NCBI RefSeq assembly: GCF_026262505.1
Contig: NC_067207.1
Coordinates: forward strand, 29,232,082 to 29,296,081
Length of the DNA: 64,000 nt
Source of the DNA: Trichomonas vaginalis G3
Taxonomy: Eukaryota; Parabasalia; Trichomonadida; Trichomonadidae
Direction of reading: 5' to 3'
Positions 29,039 through 40,300 of the stretch are shown one piece after another. Each line of letters opens with the position of its first letter. Within the stretch, counting starts at the first letter, position 1. The notes beneath the pieces were generated by a model that was not told the origin of the DNA, made no database searches, and saw nothing but the letters and a program-made list of their open reading frames with translations. Position numbers and translations under genes: made by a program.

Positions 29039-32000
29039 ATAACATTCTCTTAAAAATAGTTTAATTCATTGAATACCTCACTTTGTCTCAGCATAACTTT
29101 TATCATATGTGTATAGAATGAGACATATTTCTTATAATTGCTCATTATATCTCTGTTTTGAGAGAAATTTTCAAAAAAGAATGCTTGTTTACAACATTTT
29201 GCATAACAATAATTATATAAAGCTAATGTATGAGCTATCTTCATATATTGTTGTGAATAAAAAGGTACATTCACTAGGCGATAACAGTAAAATGGGATGA
29301 AAATAGGATAAATAGCATCCCTATATAGTGCCTAACAATATTTATACGGGCCAAAAAAATTGGCTAGAGATTTGGCGAGTTATAAAACTTAGAAAATTGA
29401 GAGGGATTTTTATTTTTGAATTTTTTTTGGAAAGTTAAAATTGCGATTAAAAATCGATTTCCAGGAGAACTAAGCATCTCATCATATATTTAAATCGATA
29501 AAAATATTAAATAATAGTTGAATAGTATAACAACGTGAAATTATGGCTGAATATACAGAAAAAATGAACATATTTGACATTTTTGAAAATTCATACGTTA
29601 GATGGTGACAGACTCATAAACTATACTTTAGCTAAGATTGATATATGGTTTCAACAACACATGGTTAAAATCGTAAAAGTATTTTAGATTTCAAAAAGAT
29701 ATATATGGTAATATAATGGAACAAAGTCAACAAATAGCATGTAAAATATGTTATAATTAACTTTTTATTAGATCCAATAGTAGATATCGAATGGTTTCCA
29801 GCTTTATGGTTAATTATTTTCTTTTCGAGCTTCTCTTTAACTGTTGTATTAAGGTTGTAAATTTTTGATGCTAGAAACTATGGAATCTTCTTTGCTGCTG
29901 CATTTTTCTTGAGAGTTCTTGCAATTTCGAATAGATCTGCGCATTGTATGAAATGGGGGCTTTAAAATATCTTGAATCATAATAGGACTGCTTTTCCAAA
30001 GGAATGCTTACTTGTAAATCAGAGAGTTTCAAAATTGAGAGCAAGATTATCATCATAACTTTCGATTTTGCTGCGAAAAAGGAAGACAAGTAATTAACAA
30101 ATCATTTACTGTTGTTCATCAAAAGAAGAAAACTTTGATAACAACTAATGATGATAAAATAAAGCTATCTTTTAATATTTTAAATTGATAAGACATTCAA
30201 AATATTTGAATGGTTTAAAATATTTTCTTTTAATTTCTATAAGATATTATCATGATTATATAATAAAATTTAAATTTTTATTCAAAAAGGCAATATTTCA
30301 AACTTTTAATTTCAAAAATCTTAATTCTGCAATAAATGTATTTAATTGTAGCAAATTTAATGATCCTTCGTCATGCTTAGCAATTTGGAACTCATAAATT
30401 AATGATTTCTTCAAGTAAAATTCTGCATTATTTCAAAAGTCAATAATTCTCTAGTAACTTTTCTTCAAACCCTAACCATTATATTATATGTATAATGGAG
30501 AATAATTGCAAAGAAAGATAGCCGAATTTACTGGGTAGTTCTTGTGATGCGAAATAATTGCAAATTAACACCTAGTTTTAACAGCATCAATCTCTTTTTG
30601 CTCTCATTTAAATGCATTCGCACACTTTAATTTTGAAATATAAGAGTTTTGGAAATTATCAAATTTATCTGCTCAAATACTATAGATCTTCATAAGTGTT
30701 AATAGAATCACCAGCCTTACATATAGTGTTTAATATAATGATGCACATTATACTGAGATTCATTCCTTATTCATCTAGTTATTATAAGATTTACAACCCC
30801 ATGAAAATTTAAAATTTTGTCAAAAATAGTGAATGTACCTTTGTGAATAAAAAAAATAGAAAATTTAAGGGTGCGCCCGGGAGGATCATGTAAACTTCAG
30901 AATTTAAAACCTTAATTTTTAAGCAATAACTTGGTACCTAAATAGGTAGGAAAACTCTAAAAATATCAAAAAATACAACTTGGCTCCATAATAATCCTGT
31001 CATGGTGGCTGTTTGTATCCCCTAGTATTTTCCTCTTGAATCTCTTTTTCTGTCGAAATTAAATTCAAATCTCAGAAGTAGAAGTGAATAATCGACTTAT
31101 TACTGCTATTATACGAATAAATAAATTCATTATATTATTTTTATTTACATAATATCTGTTTGAAGTCCATAATTCTATAAATTTTTCTTCAAAAACATTA
31201 CAATCTTGATAGTTTTGATACTGTTTAATAGGTTTTTGGCACCTTATTTAGTATTTACTACGTATCGAGTCGATCTGAACTTAATTTTCGGAAATTTAAA
31301 ATATTTATTATAAGTAAAATCTGATTTGAAATTTATGTTTAACTACTCATATCTTGCATTATCCTGAGTAGCTTTTGTAAAAATTCATCAAAAAAGATTT
31401 TAACGTGCTTTAATCTTTATTTTTTAAAATAATGCATATTATTATATACCTAGCATATTTACAAATTTTAGTGCTTTCAAAAATTTAATCCTCCTCCTCT
31501 CAAAGAGGTAGGGCAACGATAGGTCAAAAAGGCTTCTCTGATAGATTTCCTTGCCTTTTGGATATGCTATAATATATAGCCTAGCATGATAGGATATGAT
31601 GTCAAAAGTTAGAACATAACTTAGGATCTTGAGAAAAATGAAAAACAAAAATTACATAAAAAAAGAAAAATTTTATCTAATTTGTTTTTTTGGACCGAAT
31701 AAGTAATTTTATTGAATTTCAATACGACACATAGATTTTATTATTAGTAATAAATATAATGGTTTACTATTAACAAGGAACCTAAACTAATGAAAATTTG
31801 ATTTCAAATATTGTATATGATTATCATAGATTACCAAAATATATTGCTATTTATGAGGATATAATATTGATTATTAGTAAATCGTATAAATTTAATCAAT
31901 ATACCATGAATATTGAATGAATTTCTTGATTCATAGGGGTAAAACGCGCTTTTATATGATTTAGACAGAGAATTTATGAGATGTAAATAACACAATAAAG

Positions 32001-32326
32001 GTTTATATTGAATATTTTCTAAAAATAAATCGAAATTATAAAAAACAATACATTTATTCATTGAAACTACTTGGACAAATATGAAACAAGCATTCAGGCA
32101 ATACTTTTGAGACTTCAACGCATCTGATAATTTTTATATAACTTCACCTCTTATGCTTAGAGTGGAGGTATTGAGATCGTATAAGTATAGATGAGCTCAC
32201 ATTCAGATATGATGTGTGAACTTCTTTTTCACTGCAATTTTGAATCAGAATAAACTCAAAACAAGAATAAAATGATATACTCACTCTCTAAATGTGTTCG
32301 AGATTTAAAGTTGTATGAATAAAACG

Positions 32327-32375
32327 ATTCATCTTTCGAAGCCTCCCATTTAATGAGAGACTTCGAAAGATGAAT
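32327..32375. repeat. Perfect 15-bp inverted repeat hairpin
   Basis: ATTCATCTTTCGAAG is matched by CTTCGAAAGATGAAT after a short loop. Isolated; could be a tiny MITE end or an RNA hairpin. Confidence 0.55.
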
Positions 32376-32522
32376 GTATTCATGTAGAAAATACTATATA
32401 TGACCATGTGTGATACTAAAGATATCAAAATGTTCATTTTTAAGTGCAATAGAAGGGTTATCTCTCGTAAATCTCAATTTAAGGAAGATTTAGAAAGAAC
32501 TCCTTTCCTAAGTAGATAGTGT

Positions 32523-32792
32523 GTGGTTTCTGTCTTTTGGTTGATCAGGAACTATGAAATTAAGTCGGACAGAAAGAAGTTCTTTCCAAAACAGACTCCA
32601 AATGAGTTGTTCGAAAAGAACTTCCTTCTGTATATGGATAATTGTAGTTACCGCACTGAAGTATGTGATTGTGATGATGGAGTTCTCGATAAATCTAAAA
32701 TCGGATTAAGATTAATTGAAAACTCAAGTAATTCTTTGAAATCTTGTGTTGTCTGGCACTATAATAACCAAAGAATGAGAATATTATGTTGA
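32523..32792 (+). other. Possible gene remnant
   Basis: A 90-codon frame whose distal part ('KSDRKKFFPKQTPNELFEKN') has a balanced amino acid mix unlike the surrounding AT-rich frames. No family recognised and no promoter seen. It may be a fragment of a host or element gene. Confidence 0.25.
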
Positions 32793-32807
32793 ATGATGAG
32801 TACGTGT

Positions 32808-32825
32808 GCTCGGCATTCGCCGAGC
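32808..32825. repeat. Hairpin motif GCTCGGC-ATTC-GCCGAGC, copy 1
   Basis: A perfect 7-bp GC-rich stem in very AT-rich DNA, followed by AATTGAGTTTAACGTA. A second copy with similar 3' flank is at 55929-55946. Confidence 0.75.
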
Positions 32826-34879
32826 GAATTGAGTTTAACGTACTATGAAAAGTGACAAATTTGGGCTTTTTTTCCTAGGGTTATGATCTCTTCCTTTCTG
32901 CTCAATACGACAGAAATGAAAGAATGAATTTGTACTCCCTAATTGATTACTACAATCTGTATCTATCTTTAACATAGAATTAGCTGCATTGTGATTTATA
33001 CTCCAGAATTATTCAATTTAAGATCAACCTCGTAAATTTTAATCATATTGCACCAATACTCCTACGTTGAGATAAGAACATGATTATACATACCAAAGCC
33101 CCATATTAAAAATCAAAATTTAGCACCTCCATTATGCAACCACATTATTCGTCGCAAATAAGTATATTTACGCATATTATGATGCATATTCACACAACTC
33201 GTATACATGAAAAGTTATTAAAATCAGACAAAATTATTGCAATAAGGAAAAAAAAACAACTTTATTATATATGTTAGTAATGAATTACAAATATTTCTAC
33301 AAAGAATGCTCAATACTTCATATAATCTTCGAATATTTCTTATTACAAGTTAATACATTTTGACTCGAACATGATAAACAAAAGCTGACACGCTGATTAC
33401 TACATTTATGAAAATATAGTACGTTTCCATTCATCTGTTTACTTGTTTTTGTTGGAATAAAATCATTTTTTTTTCTTTCATGAAATAAGAATTTTGCTGC
33501 GAAAGCAATATCTCTAACAATAATTAATACATTACGTCAACTCTGGAATGAGTATTTATCAAATATGATATCAAAATCAAAAATTAGTTGTTTTTTATGA
33601 GTAAAAACGATGTAAATTGATTATTTGACTAATTATCAAATACTTTGATTTTCCAAATTTTTTTCGAAATTGATTTTTTCATGTGAAAATTCAAATTGTT
33701 TAATTTCATTTTTGAAATTTTGAATTTTTTTTGGAATTTTGAGTTGATCAATTCAGCAGAATTGATAATGCTATTGCTTTAGGGCATACCACAAGGTGAT
33801 GAATAAAAGGTGAACATTAACAAATTATTTTAAATCACAAATATCATCCTCATCAACTTTAATTCTAAAAAGAACTGTACTGAATTATGAAAATGCATGA
33901 TTTACATTATTAAAATCTTTGAATGAAAATAGTACAAGATAAGTTTTTATTCATTTTTAATTAGATTTAAACGAAAAACTACTCCATATTAAAATTTAAG
34001 TCGAGAAATCGTATTTTGTTCTTATTTGTTAGCATTTTGTAGACATTCTAATCTTGAATTAATTTGTTACATGATATTATTAACAAATTTAACTGAAAAA
34101 ATATGTTAATATGGAATAAACCATGATTATATAAGCTATCAATGCTATATATACATATGTAAAAGATTCATATTAACTCAATTAACAAAAATGATAGATT
34201 TTCATAAAGGTTCAATCTAGGTTCGTCCGAAAATTTTGATTTTTATATAGAAGACATAGTTTCATATACATAATTAAATTTTCAAACAAATTTGATCATA
34301 CCATTTATTAAGCAGGATAGTATATTAATTACTATCAGTATAAAAATATAAAAATTATTATATTTAATTATTGCATAATTTAGTCAAAGAGTTATAAGCC
34401 TCAAGTGATCGTTATCACCTTCAATGCACGTATACTTTATTGATTCATAGATATTTAATCTATGTTTGACATGTTGTTGTCGTCATTCGTTTTGTTCCCA
34501 TTCTTCCTAAGTTAGAATTAGAGAATACACCATCCACATCATCTAATTTGGTCCTCAGCGATAGATTGGTTCATTTTGGAGGAGTCCCATCAGACAGTTT
34601 TCGAGCACCAAATATCAAAATTTAATGTATACAAATCTTTAGTGATTTATCTCTTTTATGATGAGTAAAAGGTTTCTGCTCATCAACATTTGATTTCCGA
34701 CATATATGATTTCTAATTGCAATTATTTACTTTCTTTTTATAATCTAACTCTGTGACTCATACCATAAATTAATTATTGGAAAGTGTCAATATGTTTGGC
34801 ACAACGCATGGCGGAAGATACCAAACCATGCAGGGAATATGATACGTTTAAGATCTCCGAACTTTTTTTCCAAAAATTT

Positions 34880-34940
34880 TCTATCGTTGCCCTACCTCTC
34901 CTCTCAAATAAACGTACATCCGGGTGGTCTGTTTTTTGCA
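34880..34940 (+). repeat. Dispersed repeat (CTCTCAAATAAACGTACAT), copy 1
   Basis: The phrase CCTCTCAAATAAACGTACAT followed by CCGGGTG recurs at 57925-57955 as CCTCTCAAATAAACGTACAT then GCGGGTG. A partial relative with CCTCCTCTCAAAGAGGTAGG lies at 31490-31510. Confidence 0.6.
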
Positions 34941-35111
34941 AAAAATAAAATTTCATTTTTTATGCTTAAAAAGTCAGAATTTTTATTTGCTTCTGGGATA
35001 TATGATGGCTATATTAGGGCTGTACAAAATCGAGAAAAACATTGCCGTGCGGTAATATAGGGTCAAAAAAATCGCGCCTCGGCACTATTAAGTGCGCATT
35101 ATATTTAATAT

Positions 35112-35196
35112 GTCCTTTTTTTTCTTTTTTTTCTTCTTCTTTTCCTTTCCTTCTTCCTCTCCTTCCTCTTCTTTCCTTCTCCTTCTCTTTTTACAA
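35112..35196 (+). repeat. Polypyrimidine tract
   Basis: An uninterrupted C/T tract of about 85 bases. Low-complexity DNA, able to form unusual structures; no gene. Confidence 0.7.
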
Positions 35197-35415
35197 CAAC
35201 GTCGAAGATCTTCGAATTTGATTGTTGGAAAAGCATCTATTTCAGATAAAGGATGCCTTTCTCACAGTCAACATACGAGGGTCCTGGCTGAAACGTTCTC
35301 AAAAAGCTGAGATGGTAATTCTCTGATCACTCATAGCTGGGCAGGTAGTCATTGCTGACAATACCTGTCTTTATGCATGCACGCTTTCATGTATATGGGT
35401 TTACACTATCAATTC

Positions 35416-35760
35416 GCAAAGTTGTTCCGAATTCTTCCAAAATGGAAGGACCCGAAACAACTTTGCTTGTTAACGATACAGACGCATTACTTTGCATTGA
35501 TACTGTGCTGAGTTGTGTAGAAAGTTTGATTAGAGTTGTTTTGTTCTGGTATCTCTCATCTTCTGATGAGAGAAATCAAAGCAAAACAACTCTAATGAGT
35601 TTGTTTTCACTCATTTGTATGTAGGTTTTTAGTTCGATTGGAGCTGCTTCATAATGAGATCTCTCATCAATTGATGAGGGAGATCATAACAAAGCAGCTC
35701 TAATGTATATGCTCGTATTAACCGGGCTGTAATGCGTTGTAACGTCAGCTTGTAGTTCGT
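35416..35760. repeat. Cluster of imperfect hairpins at about 115-bp spacing
   Basis: Three clear long hairpins: 35416-35466 (GCAAAGTTGTT/AACAACTTTGC), 35529-35595 (ATTAGAGTTGTTTTG/CAAAACAACTCTAAT) and 35641-35700 (GAGCTGCTTC/AAAGCAGCTC). A weaker relative follows to about 35820. Loops carry CTCATC/GATGAG. A fifth member sits directly beyond the far end of the palindromic element at 55671-55738, so that element inserted into this cluster. Confidence 0.7.
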
Positions 35761-35860
35761 TTGGGGCCACTTCACATTGAGATGAGAAGAAATGATTAAA
35801 GGACTCTGAAAGGCTTTGCCGTTGATGTTGTAATCGCATTACTTGGAACTAGCTGGATGC
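35761..35860. other. Left flank of the palindromic element
   Basis: A degenerate hairpin unit, ending in GATGC (35856-35860), which recurs directly after the element at 55646-55650 and is a candidate 5-bp target-site duplication. Confidence 0.55.
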
Positions 35861-36066
35861 AGTTAGTATACAAATCTTGCGTACGGTGGCACTGCGTTCC
35901 TCCGTACACGAGACTTGTGAATTTGACACTTTACAAAACTGTTAACGTATATTTTACAACACAAACACAAACACCAACTTAACCTTAAATATTTATAAAG
36001 CCGCCAACCACTTCACCTCACTAACGTTTTCACAAACGACTTCACTACTGTAAAAAATAAACGTTC
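35861..36066 (-). repeat. Left outer end of the palindrome (terminal part)
   Basis: Contains the GC-richer block GTACGGTGGCACTGCGTTCC followed by TCCGTACACGAGACTTGTG, in which GTACGG/CCGTAC form a small inverted repeat. The same end is found twice on the right (55165-55234 and 55576-55645). It is the likely recognition end of the element. Confidence 0.7.
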
Positions 36067-36393
36067 TCACTTACAAAAGTATTGCAACTCTTCCCATTGC
36101 TGTGCTTCACACAATAGTTCATATTCTTCAGTATCGCTGCTGTCGCTCCAATCGTCAGAGTCAAAGTCACTGTCAAAATAAATGTTAGTAAGTTTTGACA
36201 AAGCTAATGAAACACGCTTACCGTTTGTATCGTATGCTTGTATAAACTTTCCATTCTTCATTCCTTCATAAACGCTCAAACTAACTTTACCCTTTCTCCC
36301 TCGTATCTGATAGAATGTATTTTCACGAGGAACGAAGAACAAATTCTTGAACTCATGACCGTTGTAGTTTGTTATCTCAATAGTTTTCGTCAT
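36067..36393 (-). CDS. 108-aa protein sharing a domain with the HNH endonuclease (left arm)
   Basis: Starts MTKTIEITNYNGHEFKNLFF at the ATG at 36393. The first 75 residues align by eye with the C-terminal domain of the HNH protein of the same element: 'IEITNYNGHEF' with 'VEITDYGKHSF', 'TFYQIRG' with 'AFYYYTG', and 'AYDTNGKRVSLALSKL' with 'MIDTENKRVILCINKF'. The last 35 residues are acidic (DSDFDSDDWSDSSDTEEYEL). The shared part may bind the element's DNA while the acidic tail recruits other factors; this is inference. The gene is intact and identical in the other arm. Confidence 0.6.
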   Translation of the reverse strand: MTKTIEITNYNGHEFKNLFFVPRENTFYQIRGRKGKVSLSVYEGMKNGKFIQAYDTNGKRVSLALSKLTNIYFDSDFDSDDWSDSSDTEEYELLCEAQQWEELQYFCK

Positions 36394-36445
36394 TACATCC
36401 AAATAAAATAAAAATAAAATAAAAAATAAAATAAAAAATAAATGA
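36394..36445 (-). promoter_or_regulatory. T-rich promoter of the 108-aa gene (left arm)
   Basis: On the minus strand, TTTATTTTTTATTTTATTTT repeats lead to the start codon. The composition and pattern match the promoters of the KilA-N genes in the Polinton-like element. Confidence 0.5.
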
Positions 36446-36479
36446 TATCACCACCCTCACACGTATGAAAACATAGCAC

Positions 36480-36545
36480 AAAAATAAATTTAGGTGAAGT
36501 GGTGAGATCTCACCTCTTTTTTCACCTGTTTTTTCACCCTGTTGA
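36480..36545. repeat. GGTGAGATCTCACC dyad block (left arm)
   Basis: A dyad GGTGAGATCTCACC flanked by GGTGAAG on one side and two TTTTTTCACC half-sites on the other. Same architecture as the GTTAGATCTAAC blocks but with all half-sites changed together. It lies between the 108-aa and 78-aa genes; its mirror copy is at about 54545-54610. Confidence 0.75.
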
Positions 36546-36555
36546 ATTCATTGCT

Positions 36556-36792
36556 TTATAACTCTCTTCCTTTCTCCAACTCTTCTAACTTCTTCTTAAG
36601 TTCAGCAATGTTGTCCTCATGAAGTTTAATCTTCCTTAATATACCTTCTTTATCTAATGGTTGCTTTATCTTTCTAAACTGAACTCTACCATCCTTCATA
36701 GTATGAATGTAAAAACCTTCTGGAATAATTCCTGATTTAATGTATTCTACCAAAAACTTTTGTTTCATTGCTTCAGTGACTTTATTTGTCAT
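36556..36792 (-). CDS. 78-aa coiled-coil protein (left arm)
   Basis: A whole frame starting MTNKVTEAMKQKFLVEYIKS. The first half has a short helix-turn pattern and 'GFYIHTMKDGRVQFRKIKQP'; the second half is a leucine-zipper-like coiled coil ending ELKKKLEELEKGREL. It is a likely DNA-binding dimer that could recognise the adjacent palindromic AGATCT dyads; this is inference. An identical gene is at 54302-54538. Confidence 0.55.
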   Translation of the reverse strand: MTNKVTEAMKQKFLVEYIKSGIIPEGFYIHTMKDGRVQFRKIKQPLDKEGILRKIKLHEDNIAELKKKLEELEKGREL

Positions 36793-37373
36793 TTTACTCT
36801 AAGGTGAAGCTAGCACAGCGATAATGGATTTCATGACTTTTTAGTATTTCATGCAATCTTAACAGATAGCCTTACAAGTACTTCCAGTGTCCCTAGCTGT
36901 CCTCCTTTTTTATATAACTCCATGACATTTATAATCTCGCGAAACTTAACAGGTAGCATAACAGATTAAAATCAGATGAGGTTTGAACCAAAATTTCTAA
37001 GCAACGTTGTCAAGGATTTTTGAGGAACTAGGGACAGAGTGTGGCAAAGTCCAAGATTTAATTTATCTTCATCTGTTTCATCAGCTATCTCATCTAATAT
37101 GCCAATATTTTTATTCATAACTCGTGGCAAACTCACTAACTTTCGTTATGTTCATCTGCATGCTTCATCTGATAGAAAGTATGACTTTCATTAACTCTGT
37201 GAGATAATGAAAACTACTAGGGACAGAGACCATGGCAAAGTTTATGACTTTCATTATTTCCAGAACTTAATGGAAACTACTAGGGACAGAGACCATGGCA
37301 AAGTTCATGATTTAATTTATTCTCTCACTAACAACAAACACAAACTCCAACACTAACGACAAAATAAATGTCC
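36793..37373. repeat. Spacer with repeated CTAGGGACAGAG phrases (left arm)
   Basis: No gene. The phrase CTAGGGACAGAG, mostly followed by ACCATGGCAAAGTT, occurs three times among CATGACTTTCATTA-type phrases. It is mirrored at 53721-54301. It may be a promoter or 3' region for the helicase gene and the 78-aa gene, which face the same way. Confidence 0.55.
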
Positions 37374-40300
37374 TCACTTCTTAACAAAGTAATATGTGCT
37401 TCTTACACCACCATAGCTCAAACGTTTCTTTTCAAACATCGATTGAAACTTATTTTGAGCCATTGGCTTTAGTCTCTTTTTCTTCAAATACGCCAAGAAA
37501 TCTTCTTCACATCTTTTCACTTCATAGCCTTCTTTAAACTCCTCCTTGTTAAGTTCTATGAAATCCTTTATCTCATTCTTTGTTGCAATGGCTTCTTCAC
37601 GAACGACATCATGAACTATTTCAACACTGTTCTCATGAACGACCTCCTCACTGTCTTTCATAAGCGTTTCATCACTGTTCTCATGTATGACCTCCTTACT
37701 GTCTTTCATAAGCGTTTCAACACTGTTCTCATGTATGACCTCCTCACTGTCTTTCATAAGCGTTTCAACACTGTTCTCATGTATGACCTCCTTACTGTCT
37801 TTCATAAGCGTTTCAACACTGTTCTCATGAACGACCTCCTCACTGTCTTTCATAAGCGTTTCAACACTGTTCTCATGAACGACCTCCTCACTGTCTTTCA
37901 TAAGCGTTTCAACACTGTTCTCATGTATGACCTCCTCACTGTCTTTCATGAACTATTTCAACACTGTTCTCATGAACGACCTCCTCACTGTCTTTCATAA
38001 GCGTTTCAACACTGTTCTCATGTATGACCTCCTCACTGTCTTTCATAAGCGTTTCAACACTGTTCTCATGTATGACCTCCTCACTGTCTTTCATAAGCGT
38101 TTCAACACTGTTCTCATGTATGACCTCCTCACTGTCTTTCATAAGCGTTTCAACACTGTTCTCATGTATGACCTCCTCACTGTCTTTCATAAGCGTTTCA
38201 ACACTGTTCTCATGTATGACCTCCTCACTGTCTTTCATAAGCGTTTCAACACTGTTCTCATGTATGACCTCCTTACTGTCTTTCATAAGCGTTTCAACAC
38301 TGTTCTCATGAACGACCTCCTCACTGTCTTTCATAAGCGTTTCAACACTGTTCTCATGTATGACCTCCTCACTGTCTTTCATAAGCGTTTCAACACTGTT
38401 CTCATGTATGACCTCCTACTGTCTTTCATAAGCGTTTCAACACTGTTCTCATGTATGACCTCCTCACTGTCTTTCATAAGCGTTTCAACACTTCTCATGT
38501 ATGACCTCCTCACTGTCTTTCATAAGCGTTTCAACACTGTTCTCATGTATGACCTCCTCACTGTCTTTCATAAGCGTTTCAACACTGTTCTCATGTATGA
38601 CCTCCTCACTGTCTTTCATAAGCGTTTCAACACTGTTCTCATGTATGACCTCCTCACTGTCTTTCATAAGCGTTTCAACACTGTTCTCATGTATGACCTC
38701 CTCACTGTCTTTCATAACTTTCAACACTGTTCTCATGAACGACCTCCTCACTGTCTTTCATAAGCGTTTCAACACTGTTCTCATGTATGACCTCCTCACT
38801 GTCTTTCATAAGCGTTTCAACACTGTTCTCATGTATGACCTCCTCACTGTCTTTCATAAGCGTTTCAACACTGTTCTCATGTATGACCTCCTCACTGTCT
38901 TTCATAAGCGTTTCAACACTGTTCTCATGTATGACCTCCTCACTGTCTTTCATAAGCGTTTCAACACTGTTCTCATGTATGACCTCCTCACTGTCTTTCA
39001 TAAGCGTTTCAACACTGTTCTCATGTATGACCTCCTACTGTCTTTCATAAGCGTTTCAACACTGTTCTCATGAACGACCTCCTCACTGTCTTTCATAAGC
39101 GTTTCAACACTGTTCTCATGTATGACCTCCTCACTGTCTTTCATAAGCGTTTCAACACTGTTCTCATGTATGACCTCCTCACTGTCTTTCATAGACGTTT
39201 CAACACTGTTCTCATGAATGACCTCCTCACTGTCTTTCATAAGCGTTTCAACACTGTTCTCATGTATGACCTCCTCACTGTCTTTCATAAGCGTTTCAAC
39301 ACTGTTCTCATGTATGACCTCCTCACTGTCTTTCATAAGCGTTTCAACACTGTTCTCATGTATGACCTCCTCACTGTCTTTCATAAGCGTTTCAACACTG
39401 TTCTCATGTATGACCTCCTCACTGTCTTTCATAAGCGTTTCAACACTGTTCTCATGTATGACCTCCTCACTGTCTTTCATAAGCTTTTCAACACTGTTCT
39501 CATGTATGACCTCCTCACTGTCTTTCATAAGCGTTTCAACACTGTTCTCATGTATGACCTCCTCACTGTCTTTCATAAGCGTTTCAACACTGTTCTCATG
39601 TATGACCTCCTCACTGTCTTTCATAAGCGTTTCAACACTGTTCTCATGTATGACCTCCTCACTGTCTTTCATAAGCGTTTCAACACTGTTCTCATGTATG
39701 ACCTCCTCACTGTCTTTCATAAGCGTTTCAACACTGTTCTCATGTATGACCTCCTCACTGTCTTTCATAAGCGTTTCAACACTGTTCTCATGTATGACCT
39801 CCTTACTGTCTTTCATAAGCGTTTCAACACTGTTCTCATGAACGACCTCACTGTCTTTCATAAGCGTTTCAACACTGTTCTCATGTATGACCTCCTCACT
39901 GTCTTTCATAAGCGTTTCAACACTGTTCTCATGTATGACCTCCTCACTGTCTTTCATAACTATTTCAACACTGTTCTCATGTATGACCTCCTCACTGTCT
40001 TTCATAAGCGTTTCAACACTGTTCTCATGTATGACCTCCTCACTGTCTTTCATAAGCGTTTCAACACTGTTCTCATGTATGACCTCCTCACTGTCTTTCA
40101 TAAGCGTTTCAACACTGTTCTCATGTATGACCTCCTCACTGTCTTTCATAAGCGTTTCAACACTGTTCTCATGTATGACCTCCTCACTGTTTCATAAGCG
40201 TTTCAACACTGTTCTCATGTACGACCTCCTCACTGTCTTTCATAAGCGTTTCAACACTGTTCTCATGTATGACCTCCTCACTGTCTTTCATAAGCGTTTC

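Larger units (their letters stand above)
29039..35400. other. Gene-poor AT-rich intergenic region
   Basis: About 6.4 kb with very low GC and no supported gene. Short open frames look like chance frames in AT-rich DNA. It contains a hairpin (32327-32375), one frame with slightly better codon character (32523-32792), a GC-rich hairpin motif (32808-32825), a copy of a dispersed repeat (34880-34940) and a polypyrimidine tract (35112-35196). A phrase AAATTGAGAGGG near 29390 recurs at 57907. Confidence 0.6.

Noticed and set aside
28833-29045. Frame encoding a polylysine run across the right terminal repeat
   Set aside because: It is a translation of the T tract and inverted repeat, not a gene.
32523-32792. 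A real host gene in the 29-35 kb desert
   Set aside because: Only one 90-codon frame with no recognised domain and no promoter; kept as a possible remnant at low confidence rather than as a gene.
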